The position numbers were made by a program, and so were the translations under genes. Of a DNA stretch of 64,000 bases, positions 8,319 to 18,519 are shown in pieces (position 1 is the first letter of the stretch; each line of letters opens with the position of its first letter). The DNA is from Domibacillus mangrovi. Its GTDB lineage: Bacteria; Bacillota; Bacilli; Bacillales; Domibacillaceae. Where the stretch lies: the NCBI RefSeq assembly GCF_001906925.1, contig NZ_MRWQ01000002.1, positions 1-64,000 of the forward strand, in the 5' to 3' direction. The notes under the pieces were generated by a model, which had not been told where the DNA came from, ran no database searches, and was given only the letters and a program-made list of their open reading frames with translations.

Positions 8319-8834
8319 TTATACGATTTTACTAACGATTGCCGCCTCGATTTCCGCTTTCAATTCATCTGCAGATAATTCTGTAGGATATTGATATTCT
8401 TTGTTATTAATAAAAACAGTAGGCACCATTTTCACATTTCTGCGGATGGCCTCTGCCGTTACCTTTAAGCTGATTTCGATGTTTTGCGGTTCTTCTTTTA
8501 ATTGATATTTTTCCGCTAACACATTTTTGATTTCCTGATTATTCAATTGGTCCCATTGTCCTTGTGTTTCAAATAATTCCTTTAAGATTTCTTTTACACG
8601 CAATGGATTCTCATAATCAAGGAAGAGGTTGATTAACGTTCCATTTAACAGCATTTCTCTCGGCTTATCATAATGTTTGACAATGAATTCAACTTGTCCC
8701 TTGTCTAAATAGTCTTTTAGCACCTCTTCCGCAATACCAAAAAATGTGGCGCAATAAGGGCACGTTAAATTTAAAAATACTTCAACCTTTACAGGCGCCT
8801 CTTTCTGTCCAAAACTCAATTGTGTATTCTCCAT
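8319..8834 (-). CDS. DsbA-family thioredoxin-like protein
   Basis: About 171 residues from the ATG at 8834 (a GTG at 8843 adds three residues; neither has an ideal ribosome binding site). The redox motif CPYC lies at residues 25-28 after a first beta strand (VKVEVFLNLT). A helical insertion follows, then the cis-Pro loop MVPTVFINNKEY near residue 142. The layout is that of the DsbA/Thioredoxin_4 family. No signal peptide or membrane anchor is visible, so it is probably cytosolic, like YjbH/FrnE-type relatives, rather than an exported BdbD. It is monocistronic. Confidence 0.85.
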   Translation of the reverse strand: MENTQLSFGQKEAPVKVEVFLNLTCPYCATFFGIAEEVLKDYLDKGQVEFIVKHYDKPREMLLNGTLINLFLDYENPLRVKEILKELFETQGQWDQLNNQEIKNVLAEKYQLKEEPQNIEISLKVTAEAIRRNVKMVPTVFINNKEYQYPTELSADELKAEIEAAIVSKIV

Positions 8835-8843
8835 CTCTCTCAC

Positions 8844-9162
8844 TCGCTTTCCATTATAATTTAATTCTTATTTTACAAATCATAAGAATTTATACAAAAA
8901 CTAACAACAATGAAATTGTAGAATATTCACTGTTTTTTAATAATAACATATAATTCCGATCAAAATAAACATTCGTTCCGTTTCGATAAACTACCTTATT
9001 TAAGGTTACCTATGTTCCCTGCCGACACTTATTCCTTTTCTCTATCCATTATTTTTCATACAGTTTTGTATTCTTTTATCTGTAACATTCTTATAAACCT
9101 ATGTGTGACAGCGGGCGCCCCCGCCAGATGTATCGCGGAATGTCGGTATTTCATTGTAGATA
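8844..9162. other. 319-base AT-rich intergenic region
   Basis: No gene or clear regulatory element recognised. A short GC-rich island at about 9108-9140 stands out from its AT-rich surroundings. Confidence 0.3.
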
Positions 9163-10905
9163 TTAATTAGCATCTATTTCTTCGCTCAATTTAAAGTGAC
9201 CCACAGAATGATTTAACTCCTCAGCTAAATGGGCAACAGATGTAAAGCGTATTACAATCTCATCCATGACACTTGTTGATTGTTGTACAGAGGCCGATGT
9301 CTGTTCAATACCCGCTGAAGATTCTACAGCGATTGAAGCTACATGATCCAATGACTGATTAATTTCTTCACTTTGTTTAAAGATCAACTTTAAGTATTCT
9401 GAAATTGATTGTACCTGTTTTTGTATGTCTAAGACAGAATGATTGATTTCCTCAAATGTTCCTTTTGTATTTTTTACTTTATCTGCTCCTTCCACTACTT
9501 GCGTAAAGCTTTGTTCCAATACTTGTATCGTTTGACTTGATTCATGCTGAACACCTTCAACAATCTTGACAATGTTTTCAACCGATCCAGTTACTTGAGT
9601 GGCTAATTTTCTTACTTCCTCCGCTACAACAGCAAACCCTTTACCATGTTCTCCTGCTCGTGCAGCTTCTATCGCAGCATTTAATGCCAGCAAATTTGTC
9701 TGATCTGCAATGTCTTGAATCATCTGAACTAACGCTGAGATTTCCTTAGATTGTGCATCTAATCTTCTTACTTTATCAATTGATTCAATAACTTTTTGAT
9801 GAATCGTATCCATTTGTGTTTCATATTCATTCATCAAGTACGAACCGTTCTTCGTAAGTTCCATAACGTTTCTTGATGATCGATCAAGCATTTCCCCTTC
9901 ACCCGTTGCTTTTTGTAGTTGATGAGTAATATCTCCCATCATTTCTGATACTTTACTTGTAGAATCTGCTTGGTCGTCTGCCTCTTTTGATAGTTGCTGC
10001 ATTGTAACGGCAATTTGCCAATTTCCTTCTTTTACCTCGTTTGTGTTTTCTAATAATTGAGAAGAGGCGTTCACTAATTGATCAGAGCTGGAGTGTATGC
10101 TAGAAATAATCTTTTTTAAATCATTTGCCATCTGGTGAAATGAATTAGTCAACACACCGATCTCATCACTTCTTTTTGTTTTTAGTCTAATAGAGAGATC
10201 TCCTTCGCCGATCAGTATAACTTTTCTTGATAAGTCTTTTAAAGGCTTAACTAAATAGTAAGAAAAAATATAGACTATAATCACGCTAACGAACAAAATA
10301 AGGATCGTTGTTTGAATGCCTTTTTTCTGATTTGCGGCCATTGAATCATACACTTGCGCGGCGTCTAAGTCTGCTCCTAAGATTCCAATGATTTCACCAG
10401 AAGTAGATTTTAGTGGAACATATGTAGTAATAAGAGCTCCATGTTCCTCTGTATTGGACATTTCAATTTGTACAGTCCCTGTTTCAAAAGCATTAATGAT
10501 CTTTGGATACTGTTCTACATTTTCTTTTTCCCCCATTTGTGATGCGTCTGCATCATCCATCGGCAGGCCATCTACCATATAGAAGTACTCATAGCCCTTT
10601 TCAGTCTTTTCACGAGCCATTGTAAATAGATAAGTTAGCCCAGTATTTTCCCGTAGACTATTTAATTCTTCGCGTAATTCTTTGTAGTATGTCGTTTCAC
10701 CGGTCTCTAATGTTATTTCTTGCTGATACTTAGTTGGATCTATTAATTTCACTGCTTGCTGAGCAATTGTACCTGCCATTCCACTTAAAGAGTCCTTCAC
10801 TAAACTAACAGAGGAAGTGTAACTTGAATAGGAAATAACTATACATGATAACAAAATAATTGATGAAAAGATGAAAATCATTTTTAAATGTAAACTTTTT
10901 TTCAC
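9163..10905 (-). CDS. Methyl-accepting chemotaxis protein
   Basis: 580 residues from the GTG at 10903-10905, which follows a GGGGGCG site at correct spacing; the longer reading from 10962 has none. Order: membrane helix 1 (about residues 8-30), an extracytoplasmic sensor of about 165 residues with a Cache-like look ([39 protein letters not shown]), membrane helix 2 (about 203-225), a HAMP domain, and a long coiled-coil signalling domain. The hairpin tip has the universally conserved [20 protein letters not shown] stretch. The ligand is unknown. No che gene lies nearby, as is normal for Bacillus receptors. Confidence 0.93.
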   Translation of the reverse strand: MKKSLHLKMIFIFSSIILLSCIVISYSSYTSSVSLVKDSLSGMAGTIAQQAVKLIDPTKYQQEITLETGETTYYKELREELNSLRENTGLTYLFTMAREKTEKGYEYFYMVDGLPMDDADASQMGEKENVEQYPKIINAFETGTVQIEMSNTEEHGALITTYVPLKSTSGEIIGILGADLDAAQVYDSMAANQKKGIQTTILILFVSVIIVYIFSYYLVKPLKDLSRKVILIGEGDLSIRLKTKRSDEIGVLTNSFHQMANDLKKIISSIHSSSDQLVNASSQLLENTNEVKEGNWQIAVTMQQLSKEADDQADSTSKVSEMMGDITHQLQKATGEGEMLDRSSRNVMELTKNGSYLMNEYETQMDTIHQKVIESIDKVRRLDAQSKEISALVQMIQDIADQTNLLALNAAIEAARAGEHGKGFAVVAEEVRKLATQVTGSVENIVKIVEGVQHESSQTIQVLEQSFTQVVEGADKVKNTKGTFEEINHSVLDIQKQVQSISEYLKLIFKQSEEINQSLDHVASIAVESSAGIEQTSASVQQSTSVMDEIVIRFTSVAHLAEELNHSVGHFKLSEEIDAN

Positions 10906-10962
10906 TGTAACGCCCCCATATATAAAAAGTGTTAAATTATGTAAATTAAAAATAAATCTCAT

Positions 10963-11277
10963 TCAATTAAACATATTTATACATTTTATTATAACCTAAT
11001 ACCTAGTTATATACTATTATAAAATAACATCCGTGGTAATTATCCAGTAGTATCCTAAAAAATAGACAAAAAAGCACCTCTCTTGTAGATTGTAAGTACG
11101 ACCAAACAATCTAAAAAAGAAGATGCCTCTATGAAACAAATTACCGCTTTCTTAACATTGCTTCAAAAACGGATGACCGATGATCAAATCGCTAAGCTAA
11201 AAGAACAGCTTGGCTATGAAGATACAGCACGTAAATGTAACTTGAATACAGCTGTATTTTAATTGTGCCTGTTACAT
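10963..11277. other. Intergenic region with IS remnant
   Basis: AT-rich sequence up to about 11060, presumably holding the chemoreceptor promoter. From there an IS4-type remnant (listed separately) reaches to the left end of repeat copy C at 11278. Confidence 0.35.
11060..11262 (+). mobile_element. IS4-type transposase remnant (5' end only)
   Basis: ATG at 11131 opens 43 codons (MKQITAFLTLLQKRMTDDQI, LKEQLGYEDTARKCN) that look like the first residues of IS4-family transposases, in which a helical N-terminal domain contains the Leu-x-Tyr-x-Asp-x-x-Arg-Lys block. The frame then stops. The preceding 70 bases (GCACCTCTCTTGTAGATTGT... ) resemble an element end. The rest of the transposase is gone and is replaced 16 bases later by repeat copy C. 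Confidence 0.55.
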
Positions 11278-11630
11278 ATAAAGTGAAACTTCATTCAGTG
11301 GAAGGTTAGGTTCACAGGATGTGAATCATGCAGACGTTGTCACAGGACGTGACGATCTTAGTCTGCGTTCCGCTCATCCCCCACTGAATAAAAAGGAACT
11401 CAGGTAAAGAGCACCGCATCCTCTTCATTCAGTGGGGGTTTTCTTCATCCCCCACTGAATAAAAAAAGAACTCAGGTAAAGAGCACCGCATCCTGCGGCA
11501 ATACCTGAGTGACCGGCTTCAGCCGGCCCGAACCAATCGGGCTTTTACGGACAGTTGATCCCCCGCTTATTCTTCTTTTCTTTTCGTAGTCTTGAAGCGG
11601 GGATCTTACTGCCCGTTAATGCGGGATAAA
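11278..11630 (+). repeat. Dispersed structured repeat, longest copy, chimeric (copy C)
   Basis: From the left: ATAAAGTGAAAC; an ATTCAGTGG / CCCCCACTGAAT outer stem around the hairpins TTCACA-GGA-TGTGAA and GTCAC-AGGAC-GTGAC; a second, short version of that outer stem with only TTTTCTTCAT inside; the 9-bp stem ACTCAGGTA / TACCTGAGT around CCGCA-TCC-TGCGG; CCGGCT-TC-AGCCGG; CCCGA-ACCAA-TCGGG; the distal stem GATCCCC(C)GCTT / AAGCGGGGATC; and CCCG-TTAATG-CGGG before the right end GATAAA. The block AGGTAAAGAGCACCGCATCC occurs twice, showing that two variants fused. The right end is 4 bases from the ydgI stop. Confidence 0.85.
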
Positions 11631-11633
11631 AAA

Positions 11634-12272
11634 TCACTTCCATTGTGCGACTTTATCAATCGGAAGACGAACGGAGTTACGGCCTTTATCTGCTGCTTTC
11701 CCGATTGAAATTAGCATAACTGGAACGTAGCGATCTTTATCTAATCCGAAAGCTTCTGCTATTTGGTCTTTTTCATAACCGCCTATTGGATTTGTGTCAT
11801 ATCCATAAGCACGGGCTGCAAGCATTAGTTGCATAGACACAAGACCACCATCAATTAGAACGACCTCTTTCATCTCTTCTCGTGTGATCGTTTCGTAATA
11901 TCCAGAAATTGAAGCTAATATATTTTCTTTTACTTCTAAAGGCATAAGCCCTGTCTCCACTGCTTTACCGTAAATTTCTTCAGCATTTTCAAAATTGTTC
12001 ATATCGCCAAATACGGCAATTACGGCAGATGATGTTTCGACTTGATTGTGGTTGAAGCGAGCAAGTGGTGCAAGTGTTGCTTTTCCCTCAGGACTATCAA
12101 TCACAAGGAAGCGCCATGGTTGCATATTAATTGAAGATGGAGCAAGTGTTGCTACTGTAAGTATTTCTGTCATTTCTTCACGGCTAATTTTTACAGATTT
12201 ATCGTAATTTTTAATTGAATGGCGTCCTGTGATAATTTCTTTGAAGTCATTTGTTTTTTGTGCTGTAGTCAT
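11634..12272 (-). CDS. ydgI: FMN nitroreductase-family protein YdgI
   Basis: 212 residues, strongly resembling B. subtilis YdgI as I recall it. Visible are the GRHSIKNYD flavin-phosphate stretch (residues 16-24), the ATLAPSSINMQPWRFLVID block, and the C-terminal GYDTNPIGGYEK and RYVPVMLISIGKA segments of the NAD(P)H-dependent nitroreductase fold. It probably reduces quinones or nitroaromatics as a dimer. It follows ydgJ (MarR family) on the same strand, 84 bases downstream, the same pairing as in B. subtilis, so YdgJ is its likely repressor. A GGAGAAT ribosome binding site is present. Confidence 0.9.
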   Translation of the reverse strand: MTTAQKTNDFKEIITGRHSIKNYDKSVKISREEMTEILTVATLAPSSINMQPWRFLVIDSPEGKATLAPLARFNHNQVETSSAVIAVFGDMNNFENAEEIYGKAVETGLMPLEVKENILASISGYYETITREEMKEVVLIDGGLVSMQLMLAARAYGYDTNPIGGYEKDQIAEAFGLDKDRYVPVMLISIGKAADKGRNSVRLPIDKVAQWK

Positions 12273-12356
12273 GGTTGATATTCTCCTCTTTTTAACTTTA
12301 AATAGTTTAATGATGAAGCTATTTTCATTTCAATTTGTAACTATGCAAGCATTAAA

Positions 12357-12785
12357 TTAGACTTGGCTTATATTATTTTGAATACGTGTCAGCATATCCA
12401 TTAACTCTTGACGTTCTTCTTCTTTAAAATCTTTAAACACGAGAGTGACGAAACGAGCTTTTTCAGCTTGATAAGAATTAATTTTTTTGCGACCATGATC
12501 TGAAAGACAGACGAGAGTAAACCTATTATCCTCTGGATTTTTGCGTCTTAAAATCATCTCCACCGCTTCAAGTTGCTTTAAATGCCTGGTAATCGCAGCG
12601 CTGTCAATGTTGACCTTTTTTTGAAGTTCTGTTTGACTAATTTCATCAACTTGATAAAGCTGTTGTAAGATATCATGTCTTGATTGACTCATTCCAATAC
12701 AACTTTCGAATTTTGAACTAATCTGTTTATTGATGCAGTACAATGTATATAAAATAGAAGCTTCCTCAGAACACGAATTCGTCAA
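12357..12785 (-). CDS. ydgJ: MarR-family repressor YdgJ
   Basis: 142 residues, starting at TTG (12783-12785), which sits 8 bases after a perfect AAAGGAGG. The MarR winged helix is recognisable: SQSRHDILQQLYQ, the recognition region ISQTELQKKVNIDSAAITRHLKQLE, and the wing RRKNPEDNRFTLVCLSDHG. Two Cys near the N-terminus (residues 5 and 17) and one at residue 29 might serve in redox sensing, as in MhqR-type relatives, but that is speculation. It is probably autoregulated through the two palindromes directly upstream and co-expressed with ydgI. Confidence 0.9.
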   Translation of the reverse strand: MTNSCSEEASILYTLYCINKQISSKFESCIGMSQSRHDILQQLYQVDEISQTELQKKVNIDSAAITRHLKQLEAVEMILRRKNPEDNRFTLVCLSDHGRKKINSYQAEKARFVTLVFKDFKEEERQELMDMLTRIQNNISQV

Positions 12786-12819
12786 GAAATATCCTCCTTT
12801 TCATACGTTAGAATTATAA

Positions 12820-12846
12820 TTGATACATCAATAGTTGATGCATCAA
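12820..12846 (-). promoter_or_regulatory. Tandem palindromes, likely YdgJ operators
   Basis: TTGATACATCAA (12820-12831, one central mismatch) and TTGATGCATCAA (12835-12846, perfect) lie with centres 15 bases apart. They are just upstream of a TATAAT-like -10 on the minus strand (about 12813-12818) and of the ydgJ start. Twelve-base palindromes are typical MarR sites. Confidence 0.7.
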
Positions 12847-13131
12847 TTAATATACTCTCTTCCATATAATAAATCAAGTATTTTGATTTTGCCTTATGTA
12901 CAAAAAAGAGCCCTCAATGTAGTTAAGGACTACATCTATATTAAAACTCCACGATAGAAGCCGCTATTTCAATGGATCTCTACACTTATCTGGACAGAAA
13001 AATAAGGTCACGTATACTTGACCTAAAACAAATGAGAAGCCCATATCATGACCAAGCAAGAATACCATTTAGGGTTAGAGAGTAAGGTCAGATTTGGGAG
13101 AGCTTTCACTCCCTTCATTTGTTCGTTTAAA
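12847..13131. other. Intergenic region with possible IS scraps
   Basis: No intact gene. The part at about 12990-13090 has short frames that look like debris of a mobile element (a plus-strand MTKQEYHLG start at about 13048), too short to assign. Confidence 0.25.
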
Positions 13132-13176
13132 ATAAAAAAGAGCTTGTTTTGAAAAAAGTTTGTTCAAAACAAGCTC
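13132..13176 (-). terminator. Terminator of the biotin operon
   Basis: Perfect 14-bp stem GAGCTTGTTTTGAA / TTCAAAACAAGCTC (13140-13153 with 13163-13176), followed on the minus strand by TTTTTTATT. Confidence 0.9.
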
Positions 13177-13263
13177 TATAAATAGATTAATGAAGGAAAA
13201 TAAGTTAATATTTAGGAAACATTCAAAATATTTTCACCATTATATTAAACTGTAAATCCTACC

Positions 13264-14484
13264 TTAGTCAAAAGTAATGGACAGTTCTTCTAGTGACCTA
13301 AAACCGGTAAGTTTTCGCCACTTTGGATCCAGAGTAACTAGTTGAAAGTTAGAGAATCGCTGCAGGAGTGTATGAATAGCAATTTGTGCTTCTATACGCG
13401 CCAATGAAGAACCTAAACAAAAGTGACTGCCGTAGCCAAATGCAAGATGAGGATTAGGATTCCTCGTTATATCAAGTACATTAGCATCAATGAATTTTTT
13501 TGGATCACGATTGGCGGCACCTATAAAGATGTATACATGTTCATCTTTCTTAATGGTCGTTCCATTCAGCTCAATATCTTCTGATGCCATACGGGCTGTC
13601 ATCTGTGTTGGGCTCTCATATCGTAAAAACTCCTCGATTGCTTTTTCAATAAATGATGGATTTTCCTTTAGCTCTATTAGTTGCTCAGGGTGGTTCAATA
13701 AGGAAAGGATCGAATTGCTAATGAGATTTACTGTCGTCTCATGCCCTGCAATGACGAGTAAAATACAGGTTGCCAGTAATTCCTCGTCTGTTAATGTGTC
13801 ACCCTGCTGTTCCTCTTTAATCAACATACTAATGAGGTCATCTTGAGGGTTTTGTTTCCGCTTTTGAATCAATTCTCTAAAATAAACGAGTAACATCTTG
13901 GTTGTATCGTTACCGCTTGCTAACGCCTTTCTCGATCGTGTAAAATCAATTGTTTGAATTAACGTTACAGTCCATTCTCTAAATTGATGCCGCTCTTCTG
14001 CTGGTACTCCTAATACTTTAGCTATAATGAGGCTAGCTAAAGGAAACGCAAAATCCGACACAATATCCATTATTTTCTTATGCTGTACCTGATTAAGTAA
14101 TCCATCAACCGTTTCTTTTATGTAAGAACGATAGTATTCTACAACTCCCTTGGTAAATACTTTACTGACCAGCATACGTAACCGCTTATGATCAGGTTGA
14201 TTTTTAAAAAGCATCATGTCGTTCTGTATATGTTTAAGATGTTCATATTTTTTTGACGTCTGAGGCAGCGGGATACGATTTTGAAATCTCGTATCTTTAA
14301 GAATCGCTACCGCTTCTTCATAACCAGTTACATACCATCCCGGATATTTCAACGAATTTCCCCAGCATATAGGATTAACCGAACGTAGCTTATCATAAAA
14401 TGGATAAGGGTTGTTTAAAAACTCAGGAGAAGTAAGTGAACTTTGGATTGTTTTCAATGCTTCTAAATGTAAACCGTTTGTCAT
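13264..14484 (-). CDS. bioI: Cytochrome P450 BioI, pimelate-forming
   Basis: 406 residues. In B. subtilis BioI (CYP107H1) cleaves fatty acyl chains carried on ACP to give pimeloyl-ACP for biotin synthesis. Close similarity is visible along the length: LKYPGWYVTGYEEA, MMLFKNQPDHKRLR, the I-helix AGHETTVNLISNS, the ExxR-region RYESPTQMTARMASEDI, and the haem loop FGYGSHFCLGSSLAR with its Cys ligand. It is the last gene of the bio operon, 47 bases after bioD, with a GGGGAAAG site. In B. subtilis bioB lies between bioD and bioI; here it is absent. A perfect terminator follows. Confidence 0.92.
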   Translation of the reverse strand: MTNGLHLEALKTIQSSLTSPEFLNNPYPFYDKLRSVNPICWGNSLKYPGWYVTGYEEAVAILKDTRFQNRIPLPQTSKKYEHLKHIQNDMMLFKNQPDHKRLRMLVSKVFTKGVVEYYRSYIKETVDGLLNQVQHKKIMDIVSDFAFPLASLIIAKVLGVPAEERHQFREWTVTLIQTIDFTRSRKALASGNDTTKMLLVYFRELIQKRKQNPQDDLISMLIKEEQQGDTLTDEELLATCILLVIAGHETTVNLISNSILSLLNHPEQLIELKENPSFIEKAIEEFLRYESPTQMTARMASEDIELNGTTIKKDEHVYIFIGAANRDPKKFIDANVLDITRNPNPHLAFGYGSHFCLGSSLARIEAQIAIHTLLQRFSNFQLVTLDPKWRKLTGFRSLEELSITFD

Positions 14485-14531
14485 TTCTTTCCCCTCATTA
14501 TGTTATTTTTACTAATGTGCTCTTCAACTAT

Positions 14532-15236
14532 TTAATTAATTTTCGCCTTCATTTGATTTAGTAGAAATGTTACATCCACATGATCATTTACCATTTTTCG
14601 AATGTTCAGTTTTGTTATCTCTTTAAGCTTAGGTGTGATACCTATAATGGGCACACCGCATAATTCTTCAATTACGTTCGGGTTTGTTTTTTCTGCGAGG
14701 TCGGGATGATCGCTTATTCCATTTATCACAATTCCAGCAATCGTAAGACCGATACTTTTTGCGTATTGAACAGTTAAAAAAATATGATTGACCGTACCGA
14801 GATTAGGTCGAGCTACAATAACAATTGGGAGATGTAAAGCTTTAATTAAATGACTGACGAGGAAATTTTCACCTAGCGGCACTGAAATACCACCAGCACC
14901 TTCTACGATGAAGTATTCGTGTTTTCCTTTAATCTTTTCCCAGCAGCGCAATACATCTTCAATTCTAACTTCATTCCCTTCTAGCTTCCCTGCCACGTAC
15001 GGAGCAAGCGGCTCCTTGAATGCAAAAGGAGTAATGTCTTCATAGGTAAGAGCCGTTTGTGACGATTGCTTTAGCAAGCTTGTATCGCTTTCTGGATGAT
15101 CTCGCGAAATGCCACTTAACAATGGCTTAAATACCCCAACATCCATCTTTTTCTCTTTTAATACCGCTGCAAGTCCACAAGATATCATTGTTTTCCCTAC
15201 CCCAGTATCCGTTCCTGTTACAAATAAACCCTTCAT
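14532..15236 (-). CDS. bioD: Dethiobiotin synthetase
   Basis: 234 residues. BioD uses ATP and CO2 to close the ureido ring of dethiobiotin from DAPA. The P-loop GTDTGVGKT lies at residues 8-16, the FKPLLSG loop at about 36-42 holds the catalytic Lys, and the VEGAGGISVPL motif is at about residues 112-122. ATG overlaps the bioF stop (ATGA), so translation is coupled. Confidence 0.95.
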   Translation of the reverse strand: MKGLFVTGTDTGVGKTMISCGLAAVLKEKKMDVGVFKPLLSGISRDHPESDTSLLKQSSQTALTYEDITPFAFKEPLAPYVAGKLEGNEVRIEDVLRCWEKIKGKHEYFIVEGAGGISVPLGENFLVSHLIKALHLPIVIVARPNLGTVNHIFLTVQYAKSIGLTIAGIVINGISDHPDLAEKTNPNVIEELCGVPIIGITPKLKEITKLNIRKMVNDHVDVTFLLNQMKAKIN

Positions 15237-16408
15237 TTAATTATGTTCAACTCTTTTCCAATTAAATTAAATGATTCTAATAAATAATCTATTTGTTTAA
15301 ATTGATGGTCCGTGGTGACCGTTAACCGAATACGACTTTCTCCTTTTGCTACAGTTGGCGGACGAATAGCCGGTGCATATATTCCTTTTTCCTGTAATCT
15401 GTTCGCAAATGTTACAGTCTTTTGGGTATCCCCAATGATCACTGGAATAATCGGTGTATGCCCTCCCTTCACGGTATAACCTATTTCTTCTAAACTCGTT
15501 TTTATTTGTTTTACTTTTGATAGCAACAATTGACGCTCTTCTTTACTATGTTCAACAATCTCCAAAGCTGCATACGAAGCAGCACAGATGGATGGCGGGA
15601 TGGCGGTTTGATAGATAAACGTTCTAGCATTGTTTAGCAGAAAATCAATGAACACCTTCGAACCAGCGACAAAACCACCTTCCGTGCCAATGGCCTTGCT
15701 TAGAGTGCCTATCACTACATCTGGAAAAACACCAAAATATTCACTAGTTCCCCGGCCGTTCTCACCTAAAACACCTGTTGCATGTGCATCGTCAACAATA
15801 ACGAAAGCATCATAGCGTTTAGCAAGTGACATAATCTTATCAAGCGGCGCAATCGTTCCATCCATACTAAATACTCCATCTGTTACAATAAAACGGTGCT
15901 GATAAGATCCTGTTTCTTTCAGTTTTTCTTCCAGATTCTCCATATCAACATGGTTATAAATGACTGTTTCAGCTTTTGATAGACGGCAACCATCGATTAT
16001 ACTCGCATGATTTAATTGATCACTTAAAAGTACGTCCCCTTTTTCAGGTAAAGATGACAGTACACCAACATTCGCTAAATAGCCGCTTGAAAACAGAAGG
16101 GCTGCTTCCGTTTGTTTAAAGCTCGCGATTCGATTTTCGAGTTTTTCGTGCCACTTAGAATTTCCTGTCGTTAACCTTGAACCGCTGCTGCCTACTCCAA
16201 ACTCGTGCAGTACCGTTCCTGCTGCATTGACCAATCGTTCATTATTCGCCAGCCCTAAATAATTATTTGATGAAAAGACAATTTGCTGCTGACTATCTAT
16301 ACACATCTCAGGTCGGGGAGCCGTATTCATTGTTCGTAACGTTCGATGCAAACCAGCCTCTTTCGTCTTATCTAATCGTTCGTTTAACCATTTATCAAAC
16401 TTCAGCAC
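15233..16408 (-). CDS. bioF: 8-amino-7-oxononanoate synthase (KAPA synthase)
   Basis: 391 residues. A PLP enzyme that joins pimeloyl-CoA/ACP with alanine. Seen: [11 protein letters not shown] near residues 45-55, [11 protein letters not shown], the cofactor-binding [11 protein letters not shown], and the Lys-containing [13 protein letters not shown] that forms the internal aldimine. Length is standard. The start overlaps the end of bioA by 14 bases. Confidence 0.95.
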   Translation of the reverse strand: MLKFDKWLNERLDKTKEAGLHRTLRTMNTAPRPEMCIDSQQQIVFSSNNYLGLANNERLVNAAGTVLHEFGVGSSGSRLTTGNSKWHEKLENRIASFKQTEAALLFSSGYLANVGVLSSLPEKGDVLLSDQLNHASIIDGCRLSKAETVIYNHVDMENLEEKLKETGSYQHRFIVTDGVFSMDGTIAPLDKIMSLAKRYDAFVIVDDAHATGVLGENGRGTSEYFGVFPDVVIGTLSKAIGTEGGFVAGSKVFIDFLLNNARTFIYQTAIPPSICAASYAALEIVEHSKEERQLLLSKVKQIKTSLEEIGYTVKGGHTPIIPVIIGDTQKTVTFANRLQEKGIYAPAIRPPTVAKGESRIRLTVTTDHQFKQIDYLLESFNLIGKELNIIK

Positions 16409-17753
16409 GTGTTACCTCATTTGTTACCTCAATGATGGCTTCTTTCATGATCGCTACCATTTCTTTTAATTCTTCCCTCGTACTGACAAGCGGGGGCATA
16501 AAGACAATAACATCACCGAGTGGCCTCGTTAACATACCAAGCTCTCTCATCTTTAAGGTAACGTGATAGCCTACTCGTTTTTTAGCAGAAAAGGCTTCTT
16601 TTGTTTCCTTGGAGTGAACGAGCTCGATTCCACACATAAAACCGAGTTTCCTAATATCGCCCACATGAGGGAGTGGTTGCAGCTCATGAAGGAGTAATTG
16701 AAGATCCTCTGCTTTTTCGGCTACTTGTTCCACGATTTTTTCACATTCAAACAAACGTAAATTTTCAATGGCAACCGCACATCCGAGTTGATTTCCCGTA
16801 TAAGAATGGCCGTGGAACAAGGTTTTTAACTTTTCGTAGTCATCATAGAAGGCCATGTAGATCTCCTCTGTTGTAAACGTTGCAGCGATTGGTAAATAGC
16901 CTCCTGTAATCCCTTTCCCAGCTGCCATCAAGTCTGGCTGCACACCCTCATGTTCACAGGCAAACATTTTCCCGGTACGGCCAAAGCCCGTCGCAACTTC
17001 ATCCACAATCATTAAAACATCATATTTTGTACAAAGCTCACGTACACCTGCCAAAAAACCTTCTGGCATAATAATCATACCGGCAGCCCCTTGCACCATC
17101 GATTCAATGGATAGCGCTGCTATTTCTTGATGATTTTTAATAAGCAACTGTTCAAGTGCAACTAAACATTCGTCGCGACATTGTGCAGGATCGCCACTTT
17201 CTGAGTGATATACGTAAGGTATTGGTGACTTAAAACTTTCAAACATTAATGGTCCGTATACATGATGGTAAAGGTCAATTGAACCAACACTTACAGCGCC
17301 AATCGTATCGCCATGATAGCCATTTTGCATCGCAATAAACTTTTTTTTCTCTGGCTTCCCTATGTTCTTCCAATATTGAAAGGCCATTTTTAGCGCAATC
17401 TCCATTGCTTCTGCTCCACTATCTGAATAAAAGACGCGTGTCAATTTTTCAGGAGTGATTTCAATTAATTTTTCAGCAAGCTCCGTTGCTGGAACATTTG
17501 TCATGCCTAACAATGTGGAATGAGCGATTTTTTCAAGCTGTTTCTTAATCGCATTATCTAATTCCTTTTTACGATGGCCATGTACATTGAGCCAAACAGA
17601 AGAGAATCCATCATAATATTCCTTTCCATAAATATCTTTTACTTTAATGCCATTTCCACTCTCAATAATTAAAGGATTTTCATCGTAATCTTTCATTTGA
17701 GTGAAAGGCAGCCAAAGATGCTTTTTACTTTTTTCAATTAATTCTTTTGTCAT
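16395..17753 (-). CDS. bioA: Adenosylmethionine/lysine-8-amino-7-oxononanoate aminotransferase
   Basis: 452 residues, class-III PLP aminotransferase. [12 protein letters not shown] at the N-terminus is the BioA hallmark. The [16 protein letters not shown] block binds the cofactor, [12 protein letters not shown] holds the PLP Lys, and [14 protein letters not shown] is also typical. It makes DAPA from KAPA. The Bacillus enzyme is reported to use lysine as amino donor rather than SAM; the sequence alone does not tell me which applies here. It overlaps bioW by 20 bases. Confidence 0.94.
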   Translation of the reverse strand: MTKELIEKSKKHLWLPFTQMKDYDENPLIIESGNGIKVKDIYGKEYYDGFSSVWLNVHGHRKKELDNAIKKQLEKIAHSTLLGMTNVPATELAEKLIEITPEKLTRVFYSDSGAEAMEIALKMAFQYWKNIGKPEKKKFIAMQNGYHGDTIGAVSVGSIDLYHHVYGPLMFESFKSPIPYVYHSESGDPAQCRDECLVALEQLLIKNHQEIAALSIESMVQGAAGMIIMPEGFLAGVRELCTKYDVLMIVDEVATGFGRTGKMFACEHEGVQPDLMAAGKGITGGYLPIAATFTTEEIYMAFYDDYEKLKTLFHGHSYTGNQLGCAVAIENLRLFECEKIVEQVAEKAEDLQLLLHELQPLPHVGDIRKLGFMCGIELVHSKETKEAFSAKKRVGYHVTLKMRELGMLTRPLGDVIVFMPPLVSTREELKEMVAIMKEAIIEVTNEVTRAEV

Positions 17754-18519
17754 CCTCTTCCTCCCATTGAACTAAAATAGTCTCTTTTTCTAGATAGTGT
17801 ATGTATTCCTTCAGATCTTCCAAGCAATCAACGAAGAAAATTCGACAGCCTCGTTCATCTCCGTATTCTTTCAGCTTAGTGATACGTTGATAGCCTAACT
17901 TTTTACTTGCAACATACCCTGTTATATATTCAGGGTCATCTGACCAGCATAGTTCTGCGACAGTAGCTGGATGCTCACTTACCTTTGTTGCAAGCACAAG
18001 CGCCTCTTTCACTCTCAAATTTTTAGGATTATTGTAGTAGTCAGCCCATTTTTCAAAATTAGTGTTCAACCAGTCCATTCTGGAAACACGTACGCCCTTT
18101 TCTTTCCGATCATCCATTCGTTCACCTGAATGAACATCAATCAATAGGGCGCCCCTAATGCCTGAACATTCAGTCATATGTTTATACGCTTTTTCAATGA
18201 TTTGTTCCTGAATACCAGCCTTCTCCAAGAGTCGCCAAGACAATGCTTGTCCTATTTCTACGGATTCCACTTCATTTGACTCAATTTGTAACGGCTTAAC
18301 CCGTTTTATAGGCTCGTCAATAGCTTCAAACTGAATCTGCATAAAATCTGGTTTTCCCCTTGAATGAGTTAAGCCCTTTTCCAATAAGGCATTCACCGCA
18401 TGTCTCATATCGCTAAAAGTTGAAAGTATTTCCCCGCCAGAAATATGTTTCCCCCCCTGCTCATGAGATCCATTCTTGGCAGCTCTCATTCTAACGCTAT
18501 AATACTTTTCCTCTTGCAT
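17734..18519 (-). CDS. bioW: 6-carboxyhexanoate-CoA ligase (pimeloyl-CoA synthetase)
   Basis: 261 residues. BioW activates free pimelate to pimeloyl-CoA with ATP. The N-terminus [26 protein letters not shown], the [13 protein letters not shown] centre, the RVSRMDWLN segment and the [16 protein letters not shown] block are family features. ATG follows an AAGGGGGGAG site. It is the first gene of the operon and lies about 210 bases from the BirA operator, an unusually long leader. Confidence 0.93.
   Translation of the reverse strand: MQEEKYYSVRMRAAKNGSHEQGGKHISGGEILSTFSDMRHAVNALLEKGLTHSRGKPDFMQIQFEAIDEPIKRVKPLQIESNEVESVEIGQALSWRLLEKAGIQEQIIEKAYKHMTECSGIRGALLIDVHSGERMDDRKEKGVRVSRMDWLNTNFEKWADYYNNPKNLRVKEALVLATKVSEHPATVAELCWSDDPEYITGYVASKKLGYQRITKLKEYGDERGCRIFFVDCLEDLKEYIHYLEKETILVQWEEEDDKRIN

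Noticed and set aside
12990-13090. A small plus-strand gene starting MTKQEYHLG
   Set aside because: There is no proper ribosome binding site and no family match; more likely debris of a mobile element.
16267-16566. Plus-strand open frames over the biotin operon and other long antisense frames
   Set aside because: They are shadows of well-recognised genes on the other strand and have no ribosome binding sites or family resemblance.
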